Source: a bacterium (GTDB lineage: Bacteria; Patescibacteriota; Patescibacteriia; JACQRZ01). From it: DNA of 39,488 nucleotides. Below are positions 25,940 through 34,985 of this stretch, in pieces. How positions within the stretch are numbered: position 1 is the first letter of the stretch; every line of letters starts with the position of its first letter. Below the pieces are notes generated by a model, which did no database searches, was not told where the DNA came from, and saw nothing but the letters and a program-made list of their open reading frames with translations. Location of the stretch: positions 1 through 39,488 of the forward strand of contig JAHFJA010000002.1 of assembly GCA_023246095.1 (NCBI GenBank), in the 5' to 3' direction. A program made the translations under genes and the position numbers.

Positions 25940-28567
25940 GTTAACAATCATGTATTGCAGAGTTGCGGCAGCGTCTGGAGCAGCGGTTGCATCTGCGTCC
26001 GAGCTACACTTAACGATGAAATTAGCACCCGCAGTACGACCACTAACCGCACAGGTTGTTGGTGTCGCGTTAGCTCCCAAACTCACAGAGATAAGGGAAT
26101 TTGCACCAACACTCGTGTTATCAGCAGTGATGGTGAAAGTTACGAGCCCTGAACCAGCAACACCATTTGGAATCCATCCGGATGCACCGCTAGCCAAGTT
26201 ACCAACTGTCATCTTTGTAATAGCGGTTCCTCCACCGATAGCTACTGAGGTAGCGGTTGCGACACCAAGGGCTGGTGTTACCAATGTAGGTGAAGTTGCA
26301 AAGACTGCTGCTCCGGTTCCTGTTTCATCGCTCAACACACCTGCCAACTGAGCAGACGTTGTAGCAGCGAAAACACTAAGATCAGTCCCTGTATATACTA
26401 CGGTACCACCTGTACCAAAGTTTACTGAGCTTGCATCGGTACCAGTAAAGGTCAACGTATTGCTTGCGGTAAGAGTCTTACCAGCACCAAGGGTGAGTGT
26501 TCCTGTACCTGCGGTGAACGTATTCCCGTTAATTGTTGTTGCTGTTGCGGCACCGATGTTTGGAGTGGTCAATGTTGGTGAGGTACCGAACACTGCTAAG
26601 CCGGTTCCCGTTTCATCGCTGAGGACACCTGCCAACTGAGCGGAGGTTGTAGCGGCAAAGACACCGAGGTTGCTTGCAGTATACAGTACCGTACCACCAG
26701 CACCAAAGTCTACTGAGCTTGCATCGGTACCGGTAAGGGTCAAAGTGTTGCTGGAGGTAAGAGTTTTACCAGCAGCGAGAGTCAATGTTCCTGTTGTACC
26801 AGTGATAGTGAGTCCGTTTACCGAGGTAGCGCTTGCTACACCGATATTTGGAGTTACCAATGTAGGTGTGTTTGCAAAGACGGCAGCTCCTGTTCCTGTT
26901 TCGTCAGAAATAGCAGAAGCAAGGTTTGCGCTTGAAGCGGTGCCGAGGAAGGTAGCAACTCCTGCACCAAGACCACTGACACCCGTGCTAATAGGAAGTC
27001 CGGTAGCATTTGTCAGGGTCAATACAGAAGGAATACCTAGGTCTGGGGTTACCAGTACTGGTGAAGTACCAAATACTGCTAGTCCTGTTCCTGTTTCATC
27101 GCTCAAGACACCAGCTAACTGAGCAGAGGTTGTAGCAGCAAAAGCACCAAGGTTGCTTCCTGTATATACTACAGTACCACCTGTCCCAAAGTTTACTGAG
27201 CTTGCATCTGTACCAGTAAAGGTCAACGTGTTACTTGCAGTGAGAGTCTTACCCGCAGCGAGAGTCAATGTTCCTGTTGTACCAGTGATAGTGAGTCCGT
27301 TTACCGAGGTAGCGCTTGCTACACCGATATTTGGAGTTACCAATGTAGGTGAGGTGGCAAATACAGCTGCACCGGACCCTGTTTCATCGCTTAATACACC
27401 AGCTAACTGAGCAGAGGTTGTAGCAGCAAAAGCACCAAGATTACTTCCGGTGTACGCTACAGTACCACCAGTTCCAAAGTTTACTGAGCTTGCGTCAGTA
27501 CCAGTGAAAGTCAAAGTGTTGCTGGAGGTAAGAGTTTTACCCGCAGCAAGGGTCAATGTTCCTGTTGTACCGGTGATGGTGAGTCCGTTTACCGAGGTAG
27601 CGCTTGCTACACCGATATTTGGAGTTACCAATGTAGGTGTGTTTGCAAAGACGGCAGCTCCTGTTCCTGTTTCATCTGAGATAGCTGACGCGAGGTTTGC
27701 ACTTGAAGCAGTTCCGAGGAAAGTGGCAACACCTGCACCAAGACCGCTAACACCAGTGCCGATAGGAAGGCCGGTAGCGTTGGTCAGGGTTACTGATGTT
27801 GGGGTACCAAGTACAGGAGTTACGAGTGTAGGTGAAGTGGCAAAGACAGCTAAGCCGGTTCCTGTTTCATCCGAAACAGCTGACGCGAGGTTTGCGCTTG
27901 AAGCAGTTCCGAGGAAAGTGGCAACACCTGCACCAAGACCGCTAACACCAGTGCTAATAGGAAGACCAGTACCATTGGTAAGGGTTACCGATGTTGGAGT
28001 CCCAAGTACGGGAGTTACGAGCGTTGGAGAAGTAGCAAATACTGCTAGACCGGTTCCTGTTTCATCGGAGATAGCGGTAGCAAGGTTTGCACTTGAAGCT
28101 GTTCCAAGGAATGTAGCGACTCCTGCACCAAGACCGCTGACGCCTGTACTGATAGGAAGACCAGTACCGTTAGTCAGGGTTACTGATGTTGGGGTGCCAA
28201 ATACGGGGGTTACCAGTGTAGGAGATGTGGAAAGAACCAAATTCCCTGTTCCTGTCTTATTGGTTGTCGTAAGAGCTGTTCCCCCACCAACAGAAAAGGT
28301 ACCTGTCACCACTACATCACCACCGGCGGTTACCGTACCCGTACCAGTCGTGATGGCACCATTCCCTGCTGTTTGAAGAGAAAGCGTATTATTTCCGATG
28401 TCCCATACAGAAGCACCAGCACCCGTTAATGTAAGAGCACCGTTACTGCTGACCGTGGTTGCTCCGAACGTAAGATCGGCATACGCACTTTGTGCCTGTA
28501 CCGCGAACACTGTTGTCAACAGCGCTGCAGACGCAAGCACTATATTAAAACCTTTATTCCTTTGCAT
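25937..28567 (-). CDS. Large secreted repeat protein, tail-fibre-like adhesin candidate
   Basis: An exported protein of 876 residues from the ATG at 28567 (MQRNKGFNIVLASAALLTTVFA, cut near AYA-D). An in-frame upstream start at 28669 would put the signal peptide internally and overlap the promoter and terminator, so it is rejected. After about 113 residues come eight repeats in two types: A (65 residues, LVTPVLGTPTSVTLTN...) and B (96 residues, LVTPNIGVASATSVNG...). All end in SDETGTG-AVFA. A 119-residue globular C-terminus ends TLQYMIVN. Such repeats are common in phage tail fibres and large surface proteins. Role: probable adhesin or surface fibre, inferred. No strong SD. Confidence 0.85.
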   Translation of the reverse strand: MQRNKGFNIVLASAALLTTVFAVQAQSAYADLTFGATTVSSNGALTLTGAGASVWDIGNNTLSLQTAGNGAITTGTGTVTAGGDVVVTGTFSVGGGTALTTTNKTGTGNLVLSTSPTLVTPVFGTPTSVTLTNGTGLPISTGVSGLGAGVATFLGTASSANLATAISDETGTGLAVFATSPTLVTPVLGTPTSVTLTNGTGLPISTGVSGLGAGVATFLGTASSANLASAVSDETGTGLAVFATSPTLVTPVLGTPTSVTLTNATGLPIGTGVSGLGAGVATFLGTASSANLASAISDETGTGAAVFANTPTLVTPNIGVASATSVNGLTITGTTGTLTLAAGKTLTSSNTLTFTGTDASSVNFGTGGTVAYTGSNLGAFAATTSAQLAGVLSDETGSGAAVFATSPTLVTPNIGVASATSVNGLTITGTTGTLTLAAGKTLTASNTLTFTGTDASSVNFGTGGTVVYTGSNLGAFAATTSAQLAGVLSDETGTGLAVFGTSPVLVTPDLGIPSVLTLTNATGLPISTGVSGLGAGVATFLGTASSANLASAISDETGTGAAVFANTPTLVTPNIGVASATSVNGLTITGTTGTLTLAAGKTLTSSNTLTLTGTDASSVDFGAGGTVLYTASNLGVFAATTSAQLAGVLSDETGTGLAVFGTSPTLTTPNIGAATATTINGNTFTAGTGTLTLGAGKTLTASNTLTFTGTDASSVNFGTGGTVVYTGTDLSVFAATTSAQLAGVLSDETGTGAAVFATSPTLVTPALGVATATSVAIGGGTAITKMTVGNLASGASGWIPNGVAGSGLVTFTITADNTSVGANSLISVSLGANATPTTCAVSGRTAGANFIVKCSSDADATAAPDAAATLQYMIVN
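26297..28228 (-). repeat. Coding tandem repeats, order A-A-A-B-B-A-B-B
   Basis: Eight units inside the adhesin-like gene: 195-bp A units and 288-bp B units of constant length. A3-B1-B2 (27068-27838) and A4-B3-B4 (26297-27067) are both exactly 771 bp, which points to a segmental duplication of an A-B-B block. Confidence 0.9.
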
Positions 28568-28628
28568 AGAGCGACGGAAATAAGAATTAGAAAAACTATT
28601 TATAAACACCTGTACACAACTTGATACG

Positions 28629-28657
28629 AGTATATCACAAATGAGCGATTGCAACAA
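28629..28657 (-). promoter_or_regulatory. Promoter of the adhesin-like gene
   Basis: Minus-strand TATACT (28634-28629) with TTGTTG 17 nt upstream (28657-28652). The -35 begins inside the T tract of the preceding terminator. Confidence 0.5.
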
Positions 28658-28690
28658 AAAGACCCCCAACCCGGAGGAAGGAGGTCTTTT
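28656..28690 (-). terminator. Terminator after the coiled-coil gene (copy 1)
   Basis: AAAAGACC pairs with GGTCTTTT, with a C/G-rich inner extension and TTTTT on the minus strand. It is 34/35 identical to the terminator at 29219-29253. Confidence 0.88.
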
Positions 28691-28707
28691 GTGTCACCAT
28701 ACTAGAG

Positions 28708-29163
28708 TTACATCGTTGATCGTGGAAACGGTTCCATTCGTAGCAACGCTCCTGCTTCTTGGGCGCTTAAGACATGCTTCGCCATTAATATTTCTATCAA
28801 CCCTGTCAGCTTTCCGTCTTCTTTACGTGATTGGGTAACAATATCGCCCTGTATATCAAATCGGAGTTTTGCCAGTTTGTTTTCGACAAAATCCATAAAC
28901 TCGTATTTTTGTTTGCCCAAATCCTCTTTTGTGGCCATCTTGGTCAAATCTTCTTTTGTGGCCATTGAAGTTTCAATACCATCGATTCTTGTGGTCAAGA
29001 GTTTGATATCTTCTTTTGTCGCCATTGTAGTTTCAATATTAACCACCCTTACTTCCAATGCTTCGAGGTCGCTCTTCATGGCCATGTTTTCTACAAGAAA
29101 AACGAGAACTTCATTTGAATCTTCAAATTGCATCTCTTGTCCGTCTCGCGTTGCTTTGATCAT
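28708..29163 (-). CDS. Coiled-coil protein with MATKEDL repeats
   Basis: A 151-residue soluble protein from the ATG at 29163 (MIKATRDGQEMQFED). The open frame extends to 29232, but that part overlaps a terminator and the -10 element, so it is not used. Residues about 25-95 form a heptad-rich coiled coil with repeated MATKED(L/I) blocks at about 47, 68 and 77, separated by IETxMATKED-like units. The C-terminal 50 residues are helical. MATKEDL-type coiled coils are frequent in bacterial and phage proteins of unknown role. It stands alone between two near-identical terminators. Confidence 0.75.
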   Translation of the reverse strand: MIKATRDGQEMQFEDSNEVLVFLVENMAMKSDLEALEVRVVNIETTMATKEDIKLLTTRIDGIETSMATKEDLTKMATKEDLGKQKYEFMDFVENKLAKLRFDIQGDIVTQSRKEDGKLTGLIEILMAKHVLSAQEAGALLRMEPFPRSTM

Positions 29164-29191
29164 AGATCGTAATCTATAAAATAGTACGTCC

Positions 29192-29220
29192 ATTATAAAA
29201 CAGATGCTCAGAAAACACAA
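29192..29220 (-). promoter_or_regulatory. Promoter of the coiled-coil gene
   Basis: Minus-strand TATAAT (29197-29192) with TTGTGT 17 nt upstream (29220-29215). The -35 continues directly from the T tract of the S-layer gene terminator. Confidence 0.6.
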
Positions 29221-29253
29221 AAAGACCCCCAACCCGAAGGAAGGAGGTCTTTT
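29219..29253 (-). terminator. Terminator of the S-layer gene (copy 2)
   Basis: Same 35-nt hairpin as 28656-28690 with a single G/A difference, 55 nt after the S-layer stop. Confidence 0.88.
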
Positions 29254-29307
29254 GTTGCTTTGTCACGATGTTTTTATTACATCATGAGAGCAGGGGTCAA
29301 ACTACTC

Positions 29308-32300
29308 TTAGTAGAGAAGTGTACCAGCACTTACCGGCAATGAAACGGCTGGGATGTTGGCTGAAGAGCCACCCTGATCGTTCCATGCAACGTTGGTAAC
29401 ACGAAGCTGTCCAGGATCCTGGTTAGTTGTCGTGTTCCATGAAGTGGTTGCGGTATCTACTTCAAGAGTAAGGAGTCTCGCGGTGTTTGCTGAGATAGTG
29501 TATCCGAGAGGCAATGCCACAATGTACACGGTACTTTGTGTGCCACTTGGAACGCTACCAGCAGAACCTGGGGTGGTTCCAGTATTTACTGGAGTCCAAC
29601 CTGTGCGAGCTGCAGTACCCGTACCGGACTGAACAACACCGAGGAATCCGGAGTTAGTTCGGACCAATACGTAGGTGTTTGTTGCAGCTAAGCGAGCTGC
29701 AGTAACACCGGTCGTAGCTGTCTGAGCGTTGATAGCGGTTACAAGAGCATCCACCTGCAAAGTAGCAGAGGTACCACCAGTAACAGCACCAACTGAAGTC
29801 ACGTTAGCACCAGTACAGTTAAATACTGTTGCGCTTGGAGTAGCAAGTCCACAAATACTCAAGTCGCCACCAGTAATGTCATCACCAGGTGTGGTGAAGC
29901 CAGTAGGAGCGGCTGAAATGAATGCGGGGACAACTTGCGTGGTACCCGATGCGAGACCGGTATTTGCAAGAGTTGCTGTTGTACCGAGGAGGATGGTGAT
30001 ATCACCAGGAGTCCCGACGCGGTAGAGAGCGATCTTGTTACCAGCTGCGGTTGTACCAATGCGAGCTGCTGCTACACCTGTTGTACCTGTCTGAGCATTG
30101 ATAGCGGTCATCAAGTTTGTGGCTTGAGCGACTGCGCTACCACCACCAGTGACGGCACCAACGGAAGTACCGTTGATCATAAGGTCACCAGCGGTAATGT
30201 CGTTTGCAGGTGTTGCGAATGCACTGATGACGGCACCCAAAACACCATTTGCTGATGTCGCAGCGACACCGGCAACGGAATTGTTGATGTAGCCATTTGC
30301 ATCACGCACTCTCATGACGTTGTTGTTTCCAAGGGTTGCTGCTGAAGTAGCGGCAACAGCGAATTGATTTAACAAAGCGTCATAGTTGTTCGCTGCCTTG
30401 AATTCAAATACGGCGATCTGATCAGTCGTTGAGACTGTTCGGCTACCGCTTGGTGAACTACCATCCATCTTTGCAGAAAGGGTGGTTCGATAGATTGTCT
30501 GTGCGTTACCGTTGGTAGCTGCACCTGCTCCTGTAGCAGTGATGCTGATACCAGAACCGTTACCTGTTCCAACAATGTCACCATTAGCAGCTATACCAAA
30601 CGTGTGGGTAGAACCGGAGAATGATGCAGTGCTGTTGTAAGCGTTAATATCAGCAACAATCGTCAATGTTTTAACGGTGTTTGCTGAGATCATGTACGCT
30701 GGGCTGAACTGGAACGTTACGGTACCGGCTGACAATGAGTTCTGTGTACCGAGAAGTGTTTGACCATCAAACAACTTGATGTTGCTCAATGCCGCGTTTG
30801 CATTGTTACCTGTTTGAGTGTCGGTAACCTTAATGCTGGTGATATTTACACCTTCATTAGTACCGGTTGTCAATTTAAAGGTAGCAAATGTAATACCGGT
30901 GGCACCCATAGCAACGTTAGACGCTGCTACTGAACCTGAATCACCGGAAATTACCAATGTGCCACTACCAGCAACCGTTACTGATTGACCGGCAATGGTT
31001 CCGCCAGTGGCGGTGCGTGCGGTACCGGAAGTTGATCCGGAACCAACAGCACTTACCAAGCTAACGGCAGGAGCCAACGTTGCAGAAGCTGCACCTGATT
31101 GAATGTCTTCATAGACATCAACGGTAGCGGTTCCACCCACCGGAATGATGACGGGGGTACCACTGAAGGTGTAGTTAGTGCTGTTAGCCAATGAACCTTG
31201 TGTCAAGGTACCAAATGGTTGACCATTGACCTTCAATACCAAGTTCTGGAAGGTAGCAGCTGCGGTAGCGTTGGTCAATACTGTAATAGTAGAAACCGAG
31301 ATACCTTCACCGGCACCAGCGTTAAGCTGGAATGAACCAGTGCGTACTGCTGTTGCACCCTTAACATAGGTAACGTTACCCAATGCACCGGAAAGTCCTT
31401 GTACAAATGGGGTGGTTACGATGGTAAGTGTGCGACCTTGGTTCGCAGAAGTTGATACGTTTGAGAGAGAGATTGTTCCCTGACCATTGCTAGTACCAGC
31501 AGTCAAGTCAGCGCGGAAAGCGGTGACGTTGGCTCTGAAGGTGCTCAAAATGTCAGCCTTGAGAGACAATGTTCTCTTTGTGTTTGCAGGAATCACGTAG
31601 TTCAACTGTGAAGTTGAGCTACCGAAGGTGAAGGTAAATTTACCATTGACACCTGCGGTGTGAGCTGCGGCTGGAGCGACAGATACGGTGCTGTACGTAG
31701 TACCGAGCTGTACACCCTGATCATCAACCAAACGAAGGTTTGCGAAGTTCATATCATCACAACCAGCGAGAGTATCGGCGGTTGCTTCGATAGTACCACA
31801 TGCAGCTGCGTTGGTGTATTGAACCTGGGCAGGCATAGTGAAAAGTTTCACTGGCTCACCAGAAGCGGTTACATCAAAGTTTGCCAACACAACATTGTTG
31901 ATGCTCGTTGAGACGTTCCCTGTAGGTGAGTTTGGATTCGTGGTAACAACTACGTTACCTGCCAAAACACTGATAGCAGCTGCCTGCTGTACTGGGAATG
32001 AGCCACCACCGACAACCGTTGTGAGAATACCTGCGTTATACGTGGTATCCCAAGCGGTGATGTCGTAGTTGCGTTGAATGCTGATCGTGAAGCTGCGGTT
32101 TGGCGTACCAAGTACGTCAGCGTATACGCTCCATGTTACATTCTGACCGCTCGTGATGACGACTGGGTTAGCCGAAAGATCGACTACGATAGTGCCATCT
32201 GCGTTTGGCTTGAGTGTAGTAGCACCAACTTGAGTTGCACCATTCATGATCTTGATATTTGCAAGATCTTGAGCAGCGTTGATAGAACCAACCTCGGTCA

Positions 32301-33624
32301 AGATGACCTGGCTCAACTTAACATTACTGTTGTTGGCCTGAAGTTGGAATTGACCTACCAAAGCGTTGAGAGTACCAGCATTGAGTGAAGTTCCTACACT
32401 GATAGCTTGCGCTTGCAAGGTAGCGAGTGAAGGGTTCGACAATGTGGTGCTGTTCATGGTGTTACCCATGATTGGGAATGTACCGGCGACAGTGGAACCA
32501 GCGCTTGCGACTACATCAGTCATAGCATTGATACCAAAGGCGTAGGTCTTGTTGCTGGTCAAACCGGCACTCAAATCAGCTTTGATTGAGATGGATTTTG
32601 TTGTACCAGCTTTCACAGTGAAAAGACCTGCAGCGTTTGTGAAGGTTGCTTTTGCTTGTGAAAGAGTCGTGGAGAGTGCAAGACGGTTATCACCATCATA
32701 CAAATACACGTTGTTGATATCGTTATCAGAACCCAAACCTGTTCGTGTTACGGTCAAACCAGTAACAGCGACATCAGTAGCACCTGCAGCAAAGTTCACT
32801 TTCGTGAAGGTTGTGAATGCAGTACCGGCACCAACGTAAGTTGAAGCTGGAGTGGTGCTATCGAGGCTTACAGTTACATTACCAGCTGGCAATGTTGGTC
32901 CTGGGATTACAACAGCGGCGGTCTGAAACATCGAGATTGCTGTCTCCATGCCAGTAATAGCGGAGCCATTGGCAACGCTGTTAGCAATAGCATCAGATAC
33001 AGTGAGGATGAATTCAGAGCGGAAGTTGTTTGCAGAGAATGCATTGAAATCCGCGAACTTTCTCTTACCCAATGTATCTACATAGTAGATATCGGATGAA
33101 GAAGCTGTTTTGATGAGACTTCCTACTGAAGGGAGTGAGGTTGAAATCACACTTCCTGAAGTGTAGTTGGTGAAGAATGCATCAGATACGTCGTCGATTT
33201 GTTGATTCCAATTGTTACCATAGAGATCCTTTGCGATTTGCTCACTTTGGATAAAGCGGAGCTTACCACCTGGTTCTACTGCGTATACTTTTGGATCAGT
33301 GGTGATTTTTACAAGGCGTGTACCTGGGCGATAAGTGACATTGCCACCGATCGAGATTGCTGCGAGTTCTGAATCAGTGATTGTTTTCACTGATGAGAAG
33401 TTCGCGTACCAGGTCATGAACGTTTTTTGGTTAGGAAATACATAACGCTTTCCATCGGAACCGTAGTAGTATACGGCTGCACCAGAAGCCTTAATGAGAT
33501 CACCTGTCATCAATGTTGCTGCGCTTGCAGGAACAATTGAGGCAAGGCCCATGGACCAGAGTACAGTGGTTGCCACTACAGCCGTGGTAAGCGCTTGCTT
33601 ACCGGCTTTAATTACATTTGACAT
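29308..33624 (-). CDS. S-layer-type giant surface protein
   Basis: A 1438-residue exported protein. Signal peptide at about 1-35, ending ASA. Next is an N-terminal domain (36-215) with GDLIKASGAAVYYYGSDGKRY, FPNQKTFMTWYANF and VEPGGKLRFI, a block I recall from putative S-layer proteins of Patescibacteria. Several beta-sandwich modules of about 130-150 residues follow, each with a pattern like LSNIKLFDGQTLLGT and ISANTVKTLTIVADI. Two segments near 1175 and 1295 (TAINAQTGTTGV, TAINAQTATTGV) resemble the flagellin hook IN motif. No C-terminal anchor. AAAGGA precedes the ATG. It follows the ECF sigma/DUF5667 pair and is probably the main cell-surface coat. Confidence 0.88.
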   Translation of the reverse strand: MSNVIKAGKQALTTAVVATTVLWSMGLASIVPASAATLMTGDLIKASGAAVYYYGSDGKRYVFPNQKTFMTWYANFSSVKTITDSELAAISIGGNVTYRPGTRLVKITTDPKVYAVEPGGKLRFIQSEQIAKDLYGNNWNQQIDDVSDAFFTNYTSGSVISTSLPSVGSLIKTASSSDIYYVDTLGKRKFADFNAFSANNFRSEFILTVSDAIANSVANGSAITGMETAISMFQTAAVVIPGPTLPAGNVTVSLDSTTPASTYVGAGTAFTTFTKVNFAAGATDVAVTGLTVTRTGLGSDNDINNVYLYDGDNRLALSTTLSQAKATFTNAAGLFTVKAGTTKSISIKADLSAGLTSNKTYAFGINAMTDVVASAGSTVAGTFPIMGNTMNSTTLSNPSLATLQAQAISVGTSLNAGTLNALVGQFQLQANNSNVKLSQVILTEVGSINAAQDLANIKIMNGATQVGATTLKPNADGTIVVDLSANPVVITSGQNVTWSVYADVLGTPNRSFTISIQRNYDITAWDTTYNAGILTTVVGGGSFPVQQAAAISVLAGNVVVTTNPNSPTGNVSTSINNVVLANFDVTASGEPVKLFTMPAQVQYTNAAACGTIEATADTLAGCDDMNFANLRLVDDQGVQLGTTYSTVSVAPAAAHTAGVNGKFTFTFGSSTSQLNYVIPANTKRTLSLKADILSTFRANVTAFRADLTAGTSNGQGTISLSNVSTSANQGRTLTIVTTPFVQGLSGALGNVTYVKGATAVRTGSFQLNAGAGEGISVSTITVLTNATAAATFQNLVLKVNGQPFGTLTQGSLANSTNYTFSGTPVIIPVGGTATVDVYEDIQSGAASATLAPAVSLVSAVGSGSTSGTARTATGGTIAGQSVTVAGSGTLVISGDSGSVAASNVAMGATGITFATFKLTTGTNEGVNITSIKVTDTQTGNNANAALSNIKLFDGQTLLGTQNSLSAGTVTFQFSPAYMISANTVKTLTIVADINAYNSTASFSGSTHTFGIAANGDIVGTGNGSGISITATGAGAATNGNAQTIYRTTLSAKMDGSSPSGSRTVSTTDQIAVFEFKAANNYDALLNQFAVAATSAATLGNNNVMRVRDANGYINNSVAGVAATSANGVLGAVISAFATPANDITAGDLMINGTSVGAVTGGGSAVAQATNLMTAINAQTGTTGVAAARIGTTAAGNKIALYRVGTPGDITILLGTTATLANTGLASGTTQVVPAFISAAPTGFTTPGDDITGGDLSICGLATPSATVFNCTGANVTSVGAVTGGTSATLQVDALVTAINAQTATTGVTAARLAATNTYVLVRTNSGFLGVVQSGTGTAARTGWTPVNTGTTPGSAGSVPSGTQSTVYIVALPLGYTISANTARLLTLEVDTATTSWNTTTNQDPGQLRVTNVAWNDQGGSSANIPAVSLPVSAGTLLY

Positions 33625-33780
33625 AAGTCAGTCCTTTCGTAGTTAATATTAGATTGACCAACCCCAGCGGCTCGCGACTCCCCCTCGCGGGGGAACGAAC
33701 TCGACCTTTTCTGAAGCGGACTAGGCGGAGGTCCTGGATTGAGTTTCCTCTCTCCAGCTCTCCGCATAGATTTTAAACAA
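33625..33780 (-). promoter_or_regulatory. GC-rich structured leader of the S-layer gene
   Basis: The 166-nt spacer holds a marked GC-rich block (about 33664-33766). Two hairpins are clear: GCGGAG/CTCCGC enclosing CTGGA/TCCAG (33725-33765), and CCCCC TCGC GGGGG (33680-33693). Neither is followed by a T tract on the minus strand, so they are not simple terminators. They probably form a stable 5' leader of the S-layer mRNA. No convincing sigma70 promoter is visible inside the spacer. Confidence 0.55.
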
Positions 33781-33790
33781 TAGGGAGTTT

Positions 33791-34972
33791 TTATTTTTTC
33801 ACCTCTGGTGAGGCGGGTGGAGCAGGGGGCGTAGTGGATTTTTCACTATCGTCTTGCTTTTCAGGAGGAGGTGTTTTTGTTTCGTCTTTTTTATCTGCCG
33901 TATCTTTTACATCAGCGTCATTTGGATCTGAACTCGTTAGGTCAGGAATCGTGACTTTGATCGCGTCAGCGCTTTCTTGCGCATCGACGACCAACTCATA
34001 TGATTCATCCAAACTTGTCAGTGCAAGAGATAGGTCATTTTTTTCAAGGGATTTCTTTGCGGTCTGCAATTTCTCGGTTGCTTGTTTAGAGTCTTTTGTT
34101 GCTTTAGCTACCTGGTCCGTATCAACCCCTTTCGTCTCAGCCGCAATTTTCACTACTTGATTAACGTCTTTAACATTTTCTTCCGCCTGCTTGATGCGGT
34201 CTTGTATATTGTTCTTTATATCATCCGGCGCTTTACTACTGCCATTCTTCTCGATGACCACCGCAAGTGCTTTAGTGGTAGTCGTATTTGCCTGTGCAAG
34301 AGCTTCCTTTACTTTCGGTGCTGTATCTTGCTTTACTGGCTTAGAAAGAGTTTGTTTGGTTTTGGAAAGGGCTTCACTGACTCGAACTGCTTTCTGACTT
34401 ACGGTATTGGCGACTTGTGCAACGCGTTGGGGATCCTGACTACCCTTTATATCGTCCAAATGCTGTCCTGCGCTGTTGAGAGTGGCGGTTACGTCGCTCA
34501 CCAACGATTCTACTTTTTGCGCTTTTTCTTCATCACTGATTGGTTGTTTTGAAATGGCATCTAATTCTTCAAGGCGGGTTTCTACCAACTGCATCTGCAA
34601 TTCTGCTTTTTGATCGGGTGAAGCAATCGCTACTTGAAAGTTTTCGCTCGTCTTCTTTACGCTATAGAGCGTGTCGCCGGGAAGGCTGTGACGCGCACCC
34701 AATGTGGCAACCGATCCTCCAAAGAGAAGTGTCAGTGCGGTCAGTGCCATAGCGGCAGGGTGAGCGACGACTGCGCCGAGTGTATATTGATAGGCGCCCG
34801 ACATTACGGTACGCGTATACACGACAATTCCTGCGAACGCTCCTGGTCGTGATGTCCCCATGCCTTGAGACGCCACTTGAGAAAGCAACAGCTCCTTGCA
34901 AGAAGCTTGCCACTCACTGCGGGGAGTAATGCGTTGCAGTGTCTTTAATTGTTTAATAATCTTACGGCTCAT
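33791..34972 (-). CDS. DUF5667-like one-TM protein, probable anti-sigma/surface sensor
   Basis: A 393-residue protein: a cytoplasmic N-terminal part of about 65 residues (MSRKIIKQLKTLQRITPRSEW...), one TM helix at about 67-93 (HPAAMALTALTLLFGGSVATLGA), then LPGDTLYSVKKTSENFQVAIA and LQMQLVETRLEELDAI, the signature of DUF5667 proteins. A long helical Lys/Ala/Gln-rich extracellular region and a Pro/Lys/Asp tail follow. It lies 13 nt after an ECF sigma gene. That arrangement is typical of a membrane anti-sigma factor. The link to the S-layer gene downstream is inferred from order. Confidence 0.88.
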   Translation of the reverse strand: MSRKIIKQLKTLQRITPRSEWQASCKELLLSQVASQGMGTSRPGAFAGIVVYTRTVMSGAYQYTLGAVVAHPAAMALTALTLLFGGSVATLGARHSLPGDTLYSVKKTSENFQVAIASPDQKAELQMQLVETRLEELDAISKQPISDEEKAQKVESLVSDVTATLNSAGQHLDDIKGSQDPQRVAQVANTVSQKAVRVSEALSKTKQTLSKPVKQDTAPKVKEALAQANTTTTKALAVVIEKNGSSKAPDDIKNNIQDRIKQAEENVKDVNQVVKIAAETKGVDTDQVAKATKDSKQATEKLQTAKKSLEKNDLSLALTSLDESYELVVDAQESADAIKVTIPDLTSSDPNDADVKDTADKKDETKTPPPEKQDDSEKSTTPPAPPASPEVKK

Positions 34973-34985
34973 AATATATGAAAAA

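Noticed and set aside
26297-28228. Regular repeats considered as a CRISPR array
   Set aside because: Units are 195 and 288 bp, stay in frame and encode protein; there are no short palindromic repeats with unique spacers.
26670-28376. Long plus-strand open frames (150 and 308 residues) opposite the repeat adhesin
   Set aside because: They are antisense shadows of the repetitive gene: the Pro/Val-rich translation repeats with the same period as the real A and B units and has no promoter or SD.
28571-28669. Upstream start of the adhesin gene at 28669
   Set aside because: That extension overlaps the promoter and the previous terminator and would bury the signal peptide; the ATG at 28567 fits.
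29164-29232. Upstream start of the coiled-coil gene at 29232
   Set aside because: It would begin inside the S-layer terminator and before the TATAAT -10, so it cannot be on the transcript.
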